A DNA stretch of 64,000 nt, taken from positions 11,122,330-11,186,329 of the forward strand of contig OY992538.1 of the NCBI GenBank assembly GCA_963921195.1. The letters run 5' to 3'. Positions 33,824-45,986 of this stretch are shown here, in pieces. A model generated the notes under the pieces. It was not told the origin of the DNA. It was given only the letters and a program-made list of their open reading frames with translations, and did no database searches. Both the position numbers and the translations under genes were made by a program. The first letter of the stretch is position 1. Each line of letters starts with the position of its first letter. Origin of the DNA: Pegoplata infirma. Taxonomy: Eukaryota; Arthropoda; Insecta; Diptera; Anthomyiidae.

Positions 33824-34122
33824 AACCACTTATCGAATGAATTCACACATAAAATACATTCGATTTTAATAGTCATTGAATACAATTATCTTTAAATATC
33901 AATATTTCTTGGAATGGATTCGATTTTTACCATTAAATCGAATTCTTGTTTACGAGAATTTTAAAAATTGAATGCATTCTTTATTTCATTTTTTTATTAT
34001 TCATGAGACTTTTAAAAATCGAATTTATAAAAACTTACGCATTCAATTTCATGGTCGAATGTAAAAGAAATCGAATGCGCATATTTTAAAATCAAGTGTA
34101 AAGTCATTCGATAAATTGTGAT
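33824..34122. repeat. Small foldback with TTATCGAATGA ends
   Basis: CACTTATCGAATGAATTCAC near 33828 and its inverted counterpart near 34105 (TCATTCGATAA) bound about 300 bp rich in AAATCGAATNNATT words in both orientations. Confidence 0.55.
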
Positions 34123-34617
34123 TGGGGAACGCAATCATTAAAGTTTAATTCAGAACACCAAATCTAATTAAGGAATGAAATCCTTCGCAGCTCTGATAGT
34201 AATACCGTCAAAGTGTTCGCATTTTCTTCTAAATTTGGTTGTTTACGTTAGTGCCGTTCATATTCGCCTATAGAATACAAAAATTATAATCAATCTTGAT
34301 GATGTATGATCATTATTGTCCGACCGAAAGATTTTTCCAGACTGAACCCATACATGAACTTCGTCCAATTTTGCTAAGTTTTGCCGAACCCAACCTTAAA
34401 ACAAAAATGTTTTTAAGACATGTATGCTATGCAGATGTGTAGCATATATGAAGGTGTATGACATATACCTATCCACACATAGTTGCATACATTTACATAT
34501 ATGGAATATTACATTACTTTTGTATGTTCATATATGCTCCCATATATGACATACATTTCCATATATTGTTCATGTACTATCATACATGGAATCATGTATG
34601 ATCATGTATGAACATTA

Positions 34618-37328
34618 GGGTGGCAGCTATTTTGCAAAACTTCGAATTTGAAGGAGTGCACCCCTAATTTTTATTACATTTGGTCTAAAAATGCTATGCT
34701 AAAAATTTCAGCCAAATCGGACAACGTTAACACGAGGCGCATCGAGGTCAAAGGACAAAGGTCAAAAAATAGCCATATTTTGATGAAAAACAATAAATAA
34801 ATGGTGTTGTTTTTTGAATATATTGTTAAAAAGTGGTACACGAGTTGTTTTTAGTATAAGAAGATAAATTAAAAATTTTTGGGTTTTCAAAAATTAACCC
34901 TTGTAAGTCTTTCGGGGTCAAAATGACCCAATTTTCACAAAATGACCCCTAAAACACGAAAATCAGCCCCAATTTTCTAAATTTATTGAAATAAACCAAT
35001 GTAAACCCATATTTATATTCTATTCTATCATAAATACTCAGATATGAAATACTGTCTTTCTAGGATCTCATTCACCCGTTTCACGGTAAGGCCAAAAATA
35101 TGCATTTTATTTGGCGTGGTTTTCAAAACTGATATTTTGGTTTTTTCAAAATTTTCTTAAACAAAATTAGGAAAAATGCTGAAAAAACCACAGAATCTTA
35201 TAAAATATATGTTAACATATAAAAAAAAAATTTTTTTGGGGGATATCCCTCGGATAGTTTGGCGGGGGCATCGATTTAAACTCAGCGGATTTCGAGGAAA
35301 ATGCCTTTTTTGCCCACAATTTATTCAATATCGAAAAAATTTGGTAAATATTTTAAAATTTGACAAAGTCAGGGCCATAAATTATTAAAAACTATGTTAG
35401 ACATTAACCCTAAACGTTTTAGGAAAATAGAATAATATTAACCCGATTTTTATTCGGGTCAAAGGTCAAATTTAGGGATATTTGGATTTTTTTTGGAAAA
35501 AGGCATCTAAATATGAAATGTTTATTGCGATTTTTTATAAAACTTGGTATAATTATTGTACGAGCTCAGAAAAATAATTATTTAATTTTATATATAGATT
35601 ATATAGATTTTTATATTTTCTTTCGATTTGTATAAAACTTGTTATGATTATATGCGAGGTCAGAAAACTAATTATTTGATTTTTTTAATTAACCCATAAA
35701 TGAACACGGGGTCAAAATGGCCCAGCACGTTTGTTAATATAGTTGTTTTTATTTTTTTTTTTTCTATTTCTATAAAACTTGTTATTATTTTTATGCGACG
35801 TCTGAAAAAATAATTATTTGATTTTCATTGTTCATTTATGAGTTAATTAAAAAAAATATCTGACCTCGAACAACGGTTATACCAAGTTTTATCGAAATCG
35901 AAAAAAAAATCATTAAGCATTTTTAATGTGCCCCCATGTTCATTTATGGGTTAATTAAAAAAATCAAATAATTAGTTTTCTGACCTTGCACAATGTTTTA
36001 AAATTTATATTAAGAATTTTAACGTGCTGAGTCATTTTGACCCCTTGTTCGTTTATGGGTTAATTTAAGAAAATTAAATAATTATTTTTTCAGACGTCGC
36101 ATAAAAATAATAAAAAGTTTTATAGAAATAGAAAAAAAATAAAAACAACTATATTAAGAATATTTAACGTGCTGGGCCATTTTGACCCCATATTCATTTA
36201 TGGGTTAATTAAAAAAATCAAATAATTAGTTTTCTGACCTCGCACATAATCATAACAAGTTTTATACAAATCGGAAGAAAATATAAAAATCTATAAAAAG
36301 AAATTTTAATGTGCTGGGCCATTTTGACCCCATGTTTATTTATGGGTTAATTTTAAAAAAATTAAATAATTATTTTTCTGAGCTCGTACAATAATTATAC
36401 CAAGTTTTATAAAAAATCGCAATAAACATTTCATATTTAGATGCCTTTTTCCAAAAAAAATCCAAATATCCCTAAATTTGACCTTTGACCCGAATAAAAA
36501 TCGGGTTAATATTATTCTATTTTCCTAAAACGTTTAGGGTTAATGTCTAACATAGTTTTTAATAATTTATGGCCCTGACTTTGTCAAATTTTAAAATATT
36601 TACCAAATTTTTTCGATATTGAATAAATTGTGGGCAAAAAAGGCATTTTCCTCGAAATCCGCTGAGTTTAAATCGATGCCCCCGCCAAACTATCCGAGGG
36701 ATATCCCCCAAAAATTTTTTTTTTTATATGTTAACATATATTTTATAAGATTCTGTGGTTTTTTCAGCATTTTTCCTAATTTTGTTTAAGAAAATTTTGA
36801 AAAAACCAAAATATCAGTTTTGAAAACCACGCCAAATAAAATGCATATTTTTGGCCTTACCGTGAAACGGGTGAATGAGATCCTAGAAAGACAGTATTTC
36901 ATATCTGAGTATTTATGATAGAATAGAATATAAATATGGGTTTACATTGGTTTATTTCAATAAATTTAGAAAATTGGGTCTGATTTTCGTGTTTTAGGGG
37001 TCATTTTGTGAAAATTGGGTCATTTTGACCACGAAAGACTTACAAGGGTTAATTTTTGAAAACCCAAAAATTTTTAATTTATCTTCTTATACTAAAAACA
37101 ACTCGTGTACCACTTTTTAACAATATATTCAAAAAACAACACCATTTATTTATTGTTTTTCATCAAAATATGGCTATTTTTTGACCTTTGACCTTTGACC
37201 TCGATGCGCCTCGTGTTAACGTTGTCCGATTTGGCTGAAATTTTTAGTATAGCATTTTTAGACCAAATGTAATAAAAATTAGGGGTGCACTCCTTCAAAT
37301 TCGAAGTTTTGCAAAATAGCTGCCACCC
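34618..37328. mobile_element. Family D foldback, copy 2 (2.71 kb)
   Basis: Same ends as copy 1 with TA flanks (34616-34617 and 37329-37330). The arms extend further here: both sides retain TTTGGCGGGGGCATCGATTT (or its complement) and the GAATGAGATCCTAGAAAGAC stretch. Copy 1 has these segments on its right side only, so it has lost about 330 bp from its left arm. Internal units are the same and invert near 35830. Confidence 0.8.
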
Positions 37329-37559
37329 TAATGAACATACATATTCATTTTCACCCGGGTGTACAACCAAAATTATTATTTCTCAGATACAATTAATATG
37401 AACTCAAACCGATATAAATTAAACTCCAGTTATAAAATATAAAGTCCAACAATATACAAAATATTTTTTTTTTTTTTTTGTAAAATTATTTTAGATGAAA
37501 TTTTTTACTACAAAACGCAAAAAAATGTGTCTGGAACTTAGAAATTTTATAAATTTCGT

Positions 37560-38112
37560 TCAGGACTTACAAGGGAAGTATCTCAACCCTTATGAACCGA
37601 TTTGCCTGAAACTTAAAATATATTTAAATGAGACCATTTTAAGGTAGGGGTGTCTCGGCTTATCGGCCATATCGGGGATTTAGGGGTTCAAAAAATGGGT
37701 CAAAAATTGGCGAAAAAATCGTTTTTTGGATTTTTTAGCGATTTCTTTCAAAGAAACTACATGATGTTTCCACATGTGAAGAAAGGATTTTTTAATGCCT
37801 ATCCAACGGTGGCATAACCCCACAAAAATTCTACTTCGTTAAATATTTTTTTCATGAAAATGTGCAAATTTTGGGGGATAATCTTTATTAAATTTAAGTC
37901 GACACGTATTTTTGCTCTAGACGATATTCCTGTTAGTTCGGGAGTTATCGAAATTTTCCCGAAGGTCCTCATTGTTTCATAAGGGGACAACGAAATTTTT
38001 AAACACTGATATGGCCGATAAGCCGAGACACCCCAACCTTAAAATCGTCTCTTTTATATATATTTTAAGTTTCAGGCAAATCGGTTCATAAGGGTTGAGA
38101 TACTTCCCTTGT
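37560..38112. mobile_element. Foldback with arms of about 110 bp
   Basis: AAGGGAAGTATCTCAACCCT at about 37572 and AGGGTTGAGATACTTCCCTT near 38090 are outer arms that continue through ACCGATTTGCCTGAAACTT and GGGGTGTCTCGGCTTATCGG with their complements. The loop of about 325 bp (37680-38005) is single-copy here. No protein evidence for the short frames in it. Confidence 0.75.
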
Positions 38113-38526
38113 TAGTAAAAATTTTAAAATTTGGGTTTGTCCTATTGTCTTCTTTCACGAGATAGACATTTTAGTGATATGTCACGTTTTCACTACTCAC
38201 AGGATAAGTGATTTCGAATCGAGAGACATACTTTTCCTGCAGGGATTATGCAAAAATATTTTTTCAAAAGCGCCTAAAAGCATACACTATATTTTTTTTT
38301 TTAAGTATAACTAAAATGGTAATTTAACCAAAATTACTAAAACCTTTACATCTCAAACAAATTAATAAAAAATAAGATCATTCTCTAAATCTGTAGCCAA
38401 TTTAATAAGATTTATCTTTCTTATATTTTTCGAAATTTTTTTTTTCTTATAATATTTTCAAATTTAATTGTAAAATTTTTATTAAATTTTTAAAATTTTT
38501 TTTGTGTTTTTTAACATTTAGCTTAC

Positions 38527-38643
38527 TTTTGCCAGTGACTTTTTTGGTGGTACATAGGTGGCGGTGGTAGTGGTGTCACGTGCTGTAGCAGTAGGTGTGC
38601 CGCGTTTATTAGGACGATTCTTTTTTAACACTATAACACGCAT
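38527..38643 (-). CDS. Candidate alternative first coding exon (39 codons)
   Basis: On the minus strand an ATG at 38643 opens a 39-codon frame starting MRVIVLKKNRPNKRGTPT, then a Thr-rich stretch (ARDTTTTATYVPP) and KKSLAK. It ends at a strong donor, AAA|GTAAGC, at 38526, phase 0. An in-frame TAA lies 12-14 nt before the ATG, and there is no AG acceptor in the bases just before it, so this reads as a first exon with 5' UTR rather than an internal exon. The basic, Thr-rich N-terminus has no domain I know. Its end phase would join the candidate exon at 30649-30764 (phase 0 start). It lies in one of the few transposon-poor stretches, as expected near a promoter. Inference: an alternative promoter of the minus-strand gene that also owns exons A and B. 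It could instead start a separate gene. Confidence 0.5.
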
Positions 38644-39640
38644 TTTCGTTAGAAATTACAAATAATTGGCAAAAAAAAATGAAAATAATTTAATAATAAT
38701 TTAATTTAATGTAATTTTAATTTCCGGTTATTAACGGTGATTTTTGGTTTAATTTGTTGTTAGATAATTTTTTAGTGATTTTTGAAATTGAATTTTTAAC
38801 TACGATTTCGATTTTATTTTTTGAAGTTGCACTATATTCTATTATATATTTATGATAATTATTATGTAAATGTTTTGTCTATATAATGAGTTTTGTTGTT
38901 GGTTTTTTGTTTTATTTTTATATATACATATTAACAAATTTAAATTACATACTCAAGCATCATTACATATGTATGGCACAAGCAATTTTTTTTTTTTGTT
39001 AGTTTTTAATTTTGTATAATTTTTTTTGGTTTTTAAATATTTTTCTAATTTTATATAGTTCTAGTAGCAGTTTTTTTGCAGTTGCATTAGTACTAGTTAC
39101 TTGAAGTAGAGCAGTTTTGGTTTTTAATATTAGTAGTTAGAGTGGAATAGTTTTTATTTGGGTTTTATTTACACAGGCTACGAGCGTTTCTTTTTTAAAT
39201 ATTTTATTTTTTATAGAGTTTTAGAGCATTAAAAAAAGGATTATGAACAAAAAGGAGAAAAAAGAAATTATGTATAAAATAAAATTGAAGTGTTAAAAGT
39301 GTTTTTAGTTAGCAAATAATTTTTTTTTGTTGAAGTAAAAGTTGTATGCGCTAAAAATGTTGAACTAATTTTTTTTTTTTTAAATTTAAATTTTTTAGAT
39401 TTAAGTTACAAGCAAAATGAAACAATTTAAAAATATAGAAGCTAACAGAGATTTTTAATAAAAAAAAAACAAACATATTTTTTGAAAAAAATTTGTTTGG
39501 CTTGAAATTATAGCAGATTTCTTCAAAAAATTTTACGTGACTTTGTCTTTGGCTTGAGACAAACAAAAAATAAAGTACCCTTATAGTGGTCTTTTTTCAA
39601 TTACTTACTTCTGTCAAGAACTTATCTTAGCATCTCTGAT
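38644..39640 (-). promoter_or_regulatory. Possible promoter and 5' UTR region of the alternative first exon
   Basis: Upstream (minus strand) of the ATG at 38643, about 1 kb is free of the main repeat families. It contains AT-rich TATATA stretches near 38850 and 38920, about 210-280 nt upstream. No certain TATA/Inr pair or transcription start could be defined, so the call rests mainly on position and the lack of transposons. Confidence 0.25.
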
Positions 39641-39644
39641 TATA

Positions 39645-40150
39645 AGTTATTTTGCCTATTGAAAAAAGCTTCGGATTCCGAAATACTTTTTAACGTAAAG
39701 TCTCAGACTCTGAGACATTTATTCTTTGAAAAAAGTCTTAGATTATGAGACATTTTTTAACAAGAAAAAGCCTCAGATTCTTAAATATTTTTTAGATTTT
39801 TCCTACATATTGAAAAATTCTCAAACTTTTCCAATAAAAACATTCTCAGAGTTTTCCTTTAGAAAAAAATCTCAACGTTTTCTTATAGAAAAATACAAAC
39901 ATTCGGAAACATTTTCCCTACACAAAAATTCTAAGATATGTACCGAGATTTTTTTTTTTTTTTTTTTTTAATTTTGTGTTTCTGAGACATTTTTCTTAGA
40001 TTATTAACTTTTCATTGTCTTCATTTCATTTTAATTTGTTTTCTTTATTTTTTCAAATGAAAAGTTCGCAGATTATTCTAAAGAAAAAGTTTAAGATTCC
40101 AAGACACTTTTGTTGTAAAAAAATTCCATGAATTCGAGTAATTTTTCCTA
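39645..40150 (+). repeat. Degenerate CTCAGATTCTGAGACATTTT repeats, locus 2
   Basis: Repeated GTCTCAGACTCTGAGACATT, AGTCTTAGATTATGAGACAT and AGCCTCAGATTCTTAAATAT words spaced about 35 bp apart, the same motif as at 56520-57340 and, more decayed, 2810-3130 and 3755-4130. Broken by a T-rich run at 39951-39969. Confidence 0.6.
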
Positions 40151-40383
40151 TAGATTATTCCTTCCTTCATTCATTTTTTAGTCGTATCGTTTTGCCTTTT
40201 TTCTTACGAATTCGGTTTGGGGGAGAGAAATATCCTATTCCCACAACCCTCGTCGATCCGCTACTGGCTTATATATATATAGTAACTCGCAGATTATTTC
40301 GTGTGTTAGATATCAGTTAGCAATCCATTTTAGACAATGTTTCCAATAACACACATAATTATTATCAAACGAGTATTTTTGTT

Positions 40384-42010
40384 AAAAGTACTGTGTAGGT
40401 AATTTATCGAGCTTTAATTAAAGCTTAATGGCGTCCAGATTGAGTTATTATTAAACGTGCTACGAGTGTCGAAATGGAAATTAAATTATTGAAAGACGTT
40501 TGTTAGAAAATTTCTTAACAATACTTTTAAGTCGATTTCTCCCAAGCTCAAATATTAAAAAATATCAAATATTAAAAAAATAGTCCAATAGTATACACGG
40601 TGAGCCTCAGCGATGTTTAGGTTGAACTTTAGTGTCAACGAAAAGTGTAAACGCAGTTCGATTTCTACAAGATTAAATGTCAAAAAACTGCTAACAGTGA
40701 AATAGTAGCTGCTCGCATTCGCGAGATAACGCGAAATTAGTGTTTTTGTATTTTCTTAAATTTTGAAATTGAAGTTTTTTTTAAATATTTTCATAAACTT
40801 AGTATACAGTTTTAATTGTACTTATTTTCACAAAACAGTAAACATCAAAGTCCTATCTTTTTTAGTTCGCGAGAAAACGCGAAATTAATTTTTTGCTGTT
40901 TCTTTAAAATTTCTTTAAAATTTCGTAAAAACATAGTATGCAGTTTTACTTGTGCTTGATCAAAGGTCACACAGCTGTTGACATCGAAATTGTAGGTGTT
41001 ATGTCGAGATGTCGCGTAATTATATAAATTTTTTTTTATTATTTATTTATATTTTAAAACGGGTCTTTTAGAAATAATAAAAAAAGTGGTATGCAGTTTG
41101 ATTTGAGCATGTTGGAAGAAATTAAAACTGTCCACAAAAAAATTATAGCTGCTCGCTTTCACGAGAAATAACGAAAAAAAGCTGTTAAGGGATATTTCTT
41201 GTTGTGATTAAAAAACAAATTTCTTTAACATTGTTGAAAAACACGAAATGCAGTTTGATTTGCTATTAATTAAAGGTGATAAGGCTGTTAACATTTAAAT
41301 TCTAACTGCTCATTTCTTCGAGATATCGCTAAAAAAAACTCGCTAAACTACTATTTATTCATTACTTTGTGTTATTTTTTGTCTGTGAAAACGTTTACTT
41401 CAATTAACGACAAAAATGTGGTATGCAGTTTGAATCCGGGGTTATTAAAGTAGACAAAACTGCAAACAAGCAAAAAAATTATAGATGATCAATTTCCCGA
41501 GAAATTGCAGAATTACTGTTCAATCTTTTATATTAATTAATTTATTTTTTCTTTAGTGTCTAAAATAAAGGAAAAGAATTCAGAAACGACAAATATATTG
41601 TATACAGTTTAAATTTTATGTGGTTAAAGGTGGTAAAACTGCTCAAATCAAAATCTTGACTGCTAATTTAAGCGAAAAATAAATTTTTTTAATTTTTTTT
41701 CTTTTCGCGAAATTGAGAAAATATGATTTCGATGTTAACTCTTTTGTGACCTGTAAATAAATACAAAAAAAAACTGCATACTCAGTTTTTGAAGATATTT
41801 AAAAAACTTCATTGTCAAAATTTTAAAAAAATACAAAAATACTAATTTCGCGATATCTCGCGAATGCGAGCAGCTACGATTTCGCTGTTTACAGTTTTGT
41901 GACATTTTATCAAGTAGAAATCGAACTGCGCTTACACTTTTCGTCGACACTAAAGTTGAACCTAAACATTGCTGAGGCTCACCGTGTATATAGTTATTTA
42001 TCAAATAATT
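40384..42010 (+). repeat. Family E segment, copy 1, holding a foldback
   Basis: AGCTTTAATTAAAGCTTAAT and GCGTCCAGATTGAGT recur near 44513-44545, and the following AAGTCGATTTCTCCCAAGCTC segment recurs near 45310. Interrupted by the element at 40596-41986, after which ATAATTTTTCCAATGACCCA matches 45383-45405. Confidence 0.6.
40596..41986. mobile_element. 1.39-kb TIR element with internal repeats
   Basis: The ends CACGGTGAGCCTCAGCGATG and inverted CACGGTGAGCCTCAGCAATG continue for about 100 bp and are flanked by TATA on both sides (40592-40595 and 41987-41990), so the duplication is TA or TATA. The interior has about six direct units of roughly 150 bp containing GTATGCAGTTTGATTTG and AGCTGCTCGCWTTCNCGAGA. 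No transposase frame, so non-autonomous and probably Tc1/mariner-like. Confidence 0.82.
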
Positions 42011-42139
42011 TTTCCAATGACCCAAATAAAAATCAACATTTTTAAAATGCAGTCGAAGAAATCCGATTTTTTTGACCTCCAATTCTTTTGACCACCATTT
42101 TTTTGTAAACAAAAGATATGTTAAATTATTTTTATATCT

Positions 42140-42560
42140 CATTACTAGGGATGAGATTTTCATGCACTAAAAAATCGAAAATACGCGCTTAAAATATGCG
42201 CTAAAAATTCAAAATATGCACTAATCTTGTTTTCATAGGAAAAACTTCTTAAAAAGCAAAAAGTAATGCCGGGCTTAAATAGTAACATTTAAGACTTTAT
42301 ATAAGCAAGATTTTTTTAGAAATTAACACAATCTATAAAAAAAAATTAAAAAAAAAAAAATAATTTTTCTTATTTCCAAAATAAATTTTTAAAATTTAAA
42401 ATAGTTTTTGAAGCAAATAAATTTCAATTTGGATTTTTGGTAATTTATGCCCAAATATGCAAAAATATGCACTTAAAAGTTGAAAATAAGCACAAAATAT
42501 GCATTTAAAACCAAAATATGCAAAAATATGCAAAAACAAATCGATGCCATTTTAACCCAA
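42140..42560. repeat. AAATATGCAC-type degenerate repeats
   Basis: Begins near ACTAGGGATGAGATTTTCAT and contains many AAATATGCACTTAAAA and AATATGCAAAAATATGCA words in two clusters (42165-42230 and 42445-42545). Possibly a decayed hAT MITE from the end sequence, but the second end is not clear. Confidence 0.4.
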
Positions 42561-44490
42561 ATTTCTTGATTCCGAAAGATAGTTGGTCGATATTGTTTTT
42601 AAATTATCGACAAAAAACATGCATTTGCATGGAAATATTATGTAAGTAAAACCACTTTTTTAAAATATGGAATTTGGCAATATCTTTAAAACTGCTCTTG
42701 TTTTAAATATTTCCGTTTTTGGATTTAGGGTACGATTTTACATGGAAATTAAATACCAAATATCCAAAATCGAACTATTTTTCAAAATTTGTTAACTAAT
42801 GTAGCACCCACTAAACTTAAAATGTAACCCGGCTGTATTTCTAAATTTTTACTCAAGTGCATGTAACTTTTACAATTTTTAACGGATTTTTTTAAGCCAT
42901 AGTATTGTCTTTGTAATAGATCAGACTTGAACTCTGAAAAGAGAAATGAATTTTATTTTTGTTTCTTTGTGAAATTTACAATAGGATAAAATTATTTCCA
43001 AATTTCTGTAAAATTGAAGCTAAATTGTCGATTTATCTAATAATGGCTTCCAATATTGAACAACTTTGTATGTTTAAAATAAAAAAAATAAATCCACTGA
43101 TTTCGTGGTTAGATATTTTTATTAAAGTAACATCACTTTTATAAATAGTTAAAAATCTCAAAATTTAGCAATACACTTTAGAAACTTTAAACTTAATTTT
43201 CAGATTCAACGCGATATTTTACATGGAAAATAAGTTCAAAATGTCGTGGATCAAAATCTTTGTAAACTAGATTAAGCAAACCGAAAAGTTAATTAATAAA
43301 ATCCATAGGCGTATGAGTAATATTTTTTTCAAAATATGAATTATAAATATTAATCATACGCATCGGTAAATATAAAAATTATAAATTTCATGCAGCCAGA
43401 TTTTTTTATTTACATAGAAAAATATATTTCCAATCGAATTTTTCAATTGTATCAACTCATTATTCGGTTATCGCTACTATTTATGGGTGTGACAACCGAA
43501 TTTCGTTCTTGTTCCAATTAAATGTCTGTAGTATAAACCGAATTTAAATGGGACTACCCATATTTAATTGATACAACATTTATGCAGATATATAAACCAG
43601 TTTTTAGTTGTATTAACGGAATTTCAGTTAGAATTTTGGAAACTTATTTTCTGTGTGTGTGTTCTAATAAAAAAAAATTAGAAAAAAATGTTTAAATATC
43701 TTTGCGCTTTATATAAATTGTTTCATTTTATGTAACTTAAAATCTTTAATCAATTTTCTTTCGGCCAGTTTTTGTAAAAAATTGCTATCGTTGCATTAAA
43801 ATGTTTAAAAAAAAGAAAATAAATTGCTTAAATTTTTCACTACTACAAGGTATATTTGTTTTTAGTAGCATAGAAGATTTAAAAAAAAGAGCAAAAAAAA
43901 ATAGAAAAAGATTAAATAAAAAACTAATGGTGAGCAAAAAAAAAAACAAAGTATATAAAAAAATAGTTAAAATGTTGGACATAAAACATGTATTATTATA
44001 CTATATCGAGGGCAAATATACAAAACTTGCTAACTGCAATATTTTCTAAAAAGAGTTTTCGATAGATATGTGTTTCCTGATTTAGTTGTCATATATCTTA
44101 TTTTCATTGTAATAGATCAGACTTAAACTGTAAAGAAATTTTATTTTTTTTTATTTGTAAAATTTACAATAGAATTTATTTTTTCCCAAATCTCGCTAAT
44201 ATTGAATGAAAATGATCGATTATTAGCTTCTAAGATGATAATCAGATTGAAAAAGGTTTTATGTAGGGTTGAAAGATAGCTAAATTTCCTTAAATTTAAA
44301 ACCAAAAACAATGAAATCCGTTAATTTTTTCCGGAGATATTTTAATGTAAGTAAATCCACTTTTTTAAAAAGATGAAAATTTGAAAAGTATGCAATATCT
44401 CGAAAACTGTTCTACTTTTGAAACTACGGAGTAGATTTTAAGATTCACTACTAAACGTTATTATTAACAAACAAATATTATTTAAAAAAA
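42561..44490. other. AT-rich sequence, no gene seen
   Basis: Two related blocks share TAATAGATCAGACTTGAACT/TAATAGATCAGACTTAAACT (42915 and 44113), so part is a decayed duplication. Lysine-rich frames at 43785-44049 are homopolymer artefacts. Confidence 0.4.
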
Positions 44491-45570
44491 GCTAAGTAGG
44501 CAATTTATAAAGCTTTAATTTAAGTTTAATGGAGTCCAGATTGAGTAAAAACACCGTCCGACAAAAATGAACACGAACTGAAAAATAAACGTTTGAAACT
44601 AGAGACTAAATGTAGAAAAACAGCATTTACAGTTTTTCATTTCGTGATACTGTTTAATTTTAAAAGAACTTTTTAGCGGATTAAATTTTATAAAATATTT
44701 TTTTAATTAAAAAAAAATTAAATTGGAGAGGTCGAATAATAACAACTTTAATTAAATATTTTTTTAATATTTTTACCTGTCCTAGGATGCCACTATAAAC
44801 CGAAAATGAAAGTGGAGGATCTCCCCTAATTTTTCTATTTTATTAATTTTACATATCAGGAATAAGGAGGTAAGTTACGTAATTTCAAAAATGTATCCTT
44901 TAATATCATTAAAAATGTTGAACAAAATATTTTGATAAAGTTTTAAAATGACTTTATTCACATCCTTTTATCCTGATATGGCAAAATAAAAAATTTGATA
45001 AATTAGGGGAGATCCTCTTCTTTCATTTTCGCCACCAGTGTCGTCCTAGGACAAGTAAAAATATTTAAAAAATATTTTACAAAATGAATTCTTCAAAATT
45101 TTGAAGTCCTTTTAAAAGGAGACAGAATCACGAAATAAAAATCTGTAAATGCAGTTTATCTCCATTTGATCTCTACTTTCAGACGTATGTCATCCGGTTC
45201 ATGTTTAATATTGGCTGTCGGACTGTGTAATAAATGCTCTGAGAGGGTCGATCTGGAAAATTAAATTTTTTATAGACATTTTTTAGAACTTTTTTTAAAA
45301 ATATTTCCAAGTCGAGTTTTTCCAAAGTCAAACATTGAAAATTTAAAAAAAGGTCCAGTAGTTTTTATTCAGCGATCAACTAATTTTTCCAATAACCCAA
45401 ACAACGAGTGTAATTTTTTAAGTACAGTTCAAAAAATTCACATTTTTTGTACACCTAACAAAATATTAAAAAAATTTTAAAATAATTTATTTTTTTCTTT
45501 TTTTACAAAAACCTGGTGGTCAAATTTCACTGTTTGTTTGGGTTGTTGGAAAAATTATTTGATCATTGAT
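44491..45570 (+). repeat. Family E segment, copy 2, holding a foldback
   Basis: Matches 40384-40590 and 42000-42060 on either side of the inserted element at 44551-45227, which has no counterpart in copy 1. The pair thus serves as reciprocal empty sites. Confidence 0.6.
44551..45227. mobile_element. 677-bp foldback element
   Basis: The ends CACCGTCCGACA and inverted CACAGTCCGACA bound two arms that pair almost throughout: CCTGTCCTAGGATGCCAC with its counterpart, GGAGGATCTCCCCTAATTTT with AAATTAGGGGAGATCCTC, and so on. The flanks (AAAAA left, TAATA right) give no clear target duplication. Confidence 0.7.
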
Positions 45571-45986
45571 TATAAAGTATTGGATTTTTTTTTAATTTCT
45601 AATGTTTGAACTTGGAAAATATCATTATTATATTTTTAAAAAATGTTCTGAAAAATTTCTAAAAATAATTTCATTTTTCAGATCGATCCTGGTAACAGAT
45701 TTATTATTTACTCTATCTGGAAGCTATCAACCTTCAATTAAAACTTTGAAAATTACCTACATAAAAATTAGTAAATTAGTATTGTTAACTTTGTCTTTAA
45801 CAAATTTGTTCTGCCATAAAAAAGTTTCCAATGTATTGTCGCCCAATGTATACCCGACCCCCCTCGATTTATTTTATTTTTGGATACGTTTTAGTACTTA
45901 TTAAATGCAACTTGGACACCCTTTTATAACAAGATGGTGTTGAGTAATCAATTTTTAAAAATGGCTATTTTCTCAAAAAAAATAAA

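Larger units (their letters stand above)
31027..37359. mobile_element. 6.3-kb outer inverted-repeat element containing two foldbacks
   Basis: The outer ends CCCGGGTGAAAATGACCATG (31027) and inverted CCCGGGTGAAAATGAATATG (37359) match, followed on both sides by TGTATGTTCAT-like sequence. Between the inner foldbacks (31083-33466 and 34618-37328) the outer element continues with many TATGTACATGTAT words (33480-33560 and 34420-34615). A hAT MITE and another foldback lie in the middle. Confidence 0.6.

Noticed and set aside
41735..42163. 142-codon minus-strand frame
   Set aside because: It crosses the end of the 40.6-kb TIR element into family E, so it spans an insertion junction. No domain or splice signal.
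43785..44049. Opposed Lys-rich and Phe-rich frames
   Set aside because: Artefacts of poly-A/T runs. No splice sites or recognisable domain.
45602..45904. 100-codon plus-strand frame
   Set aside because: It runs from family E into the left arm of the palindrome. No recognisable domain and no flanking splice sites.
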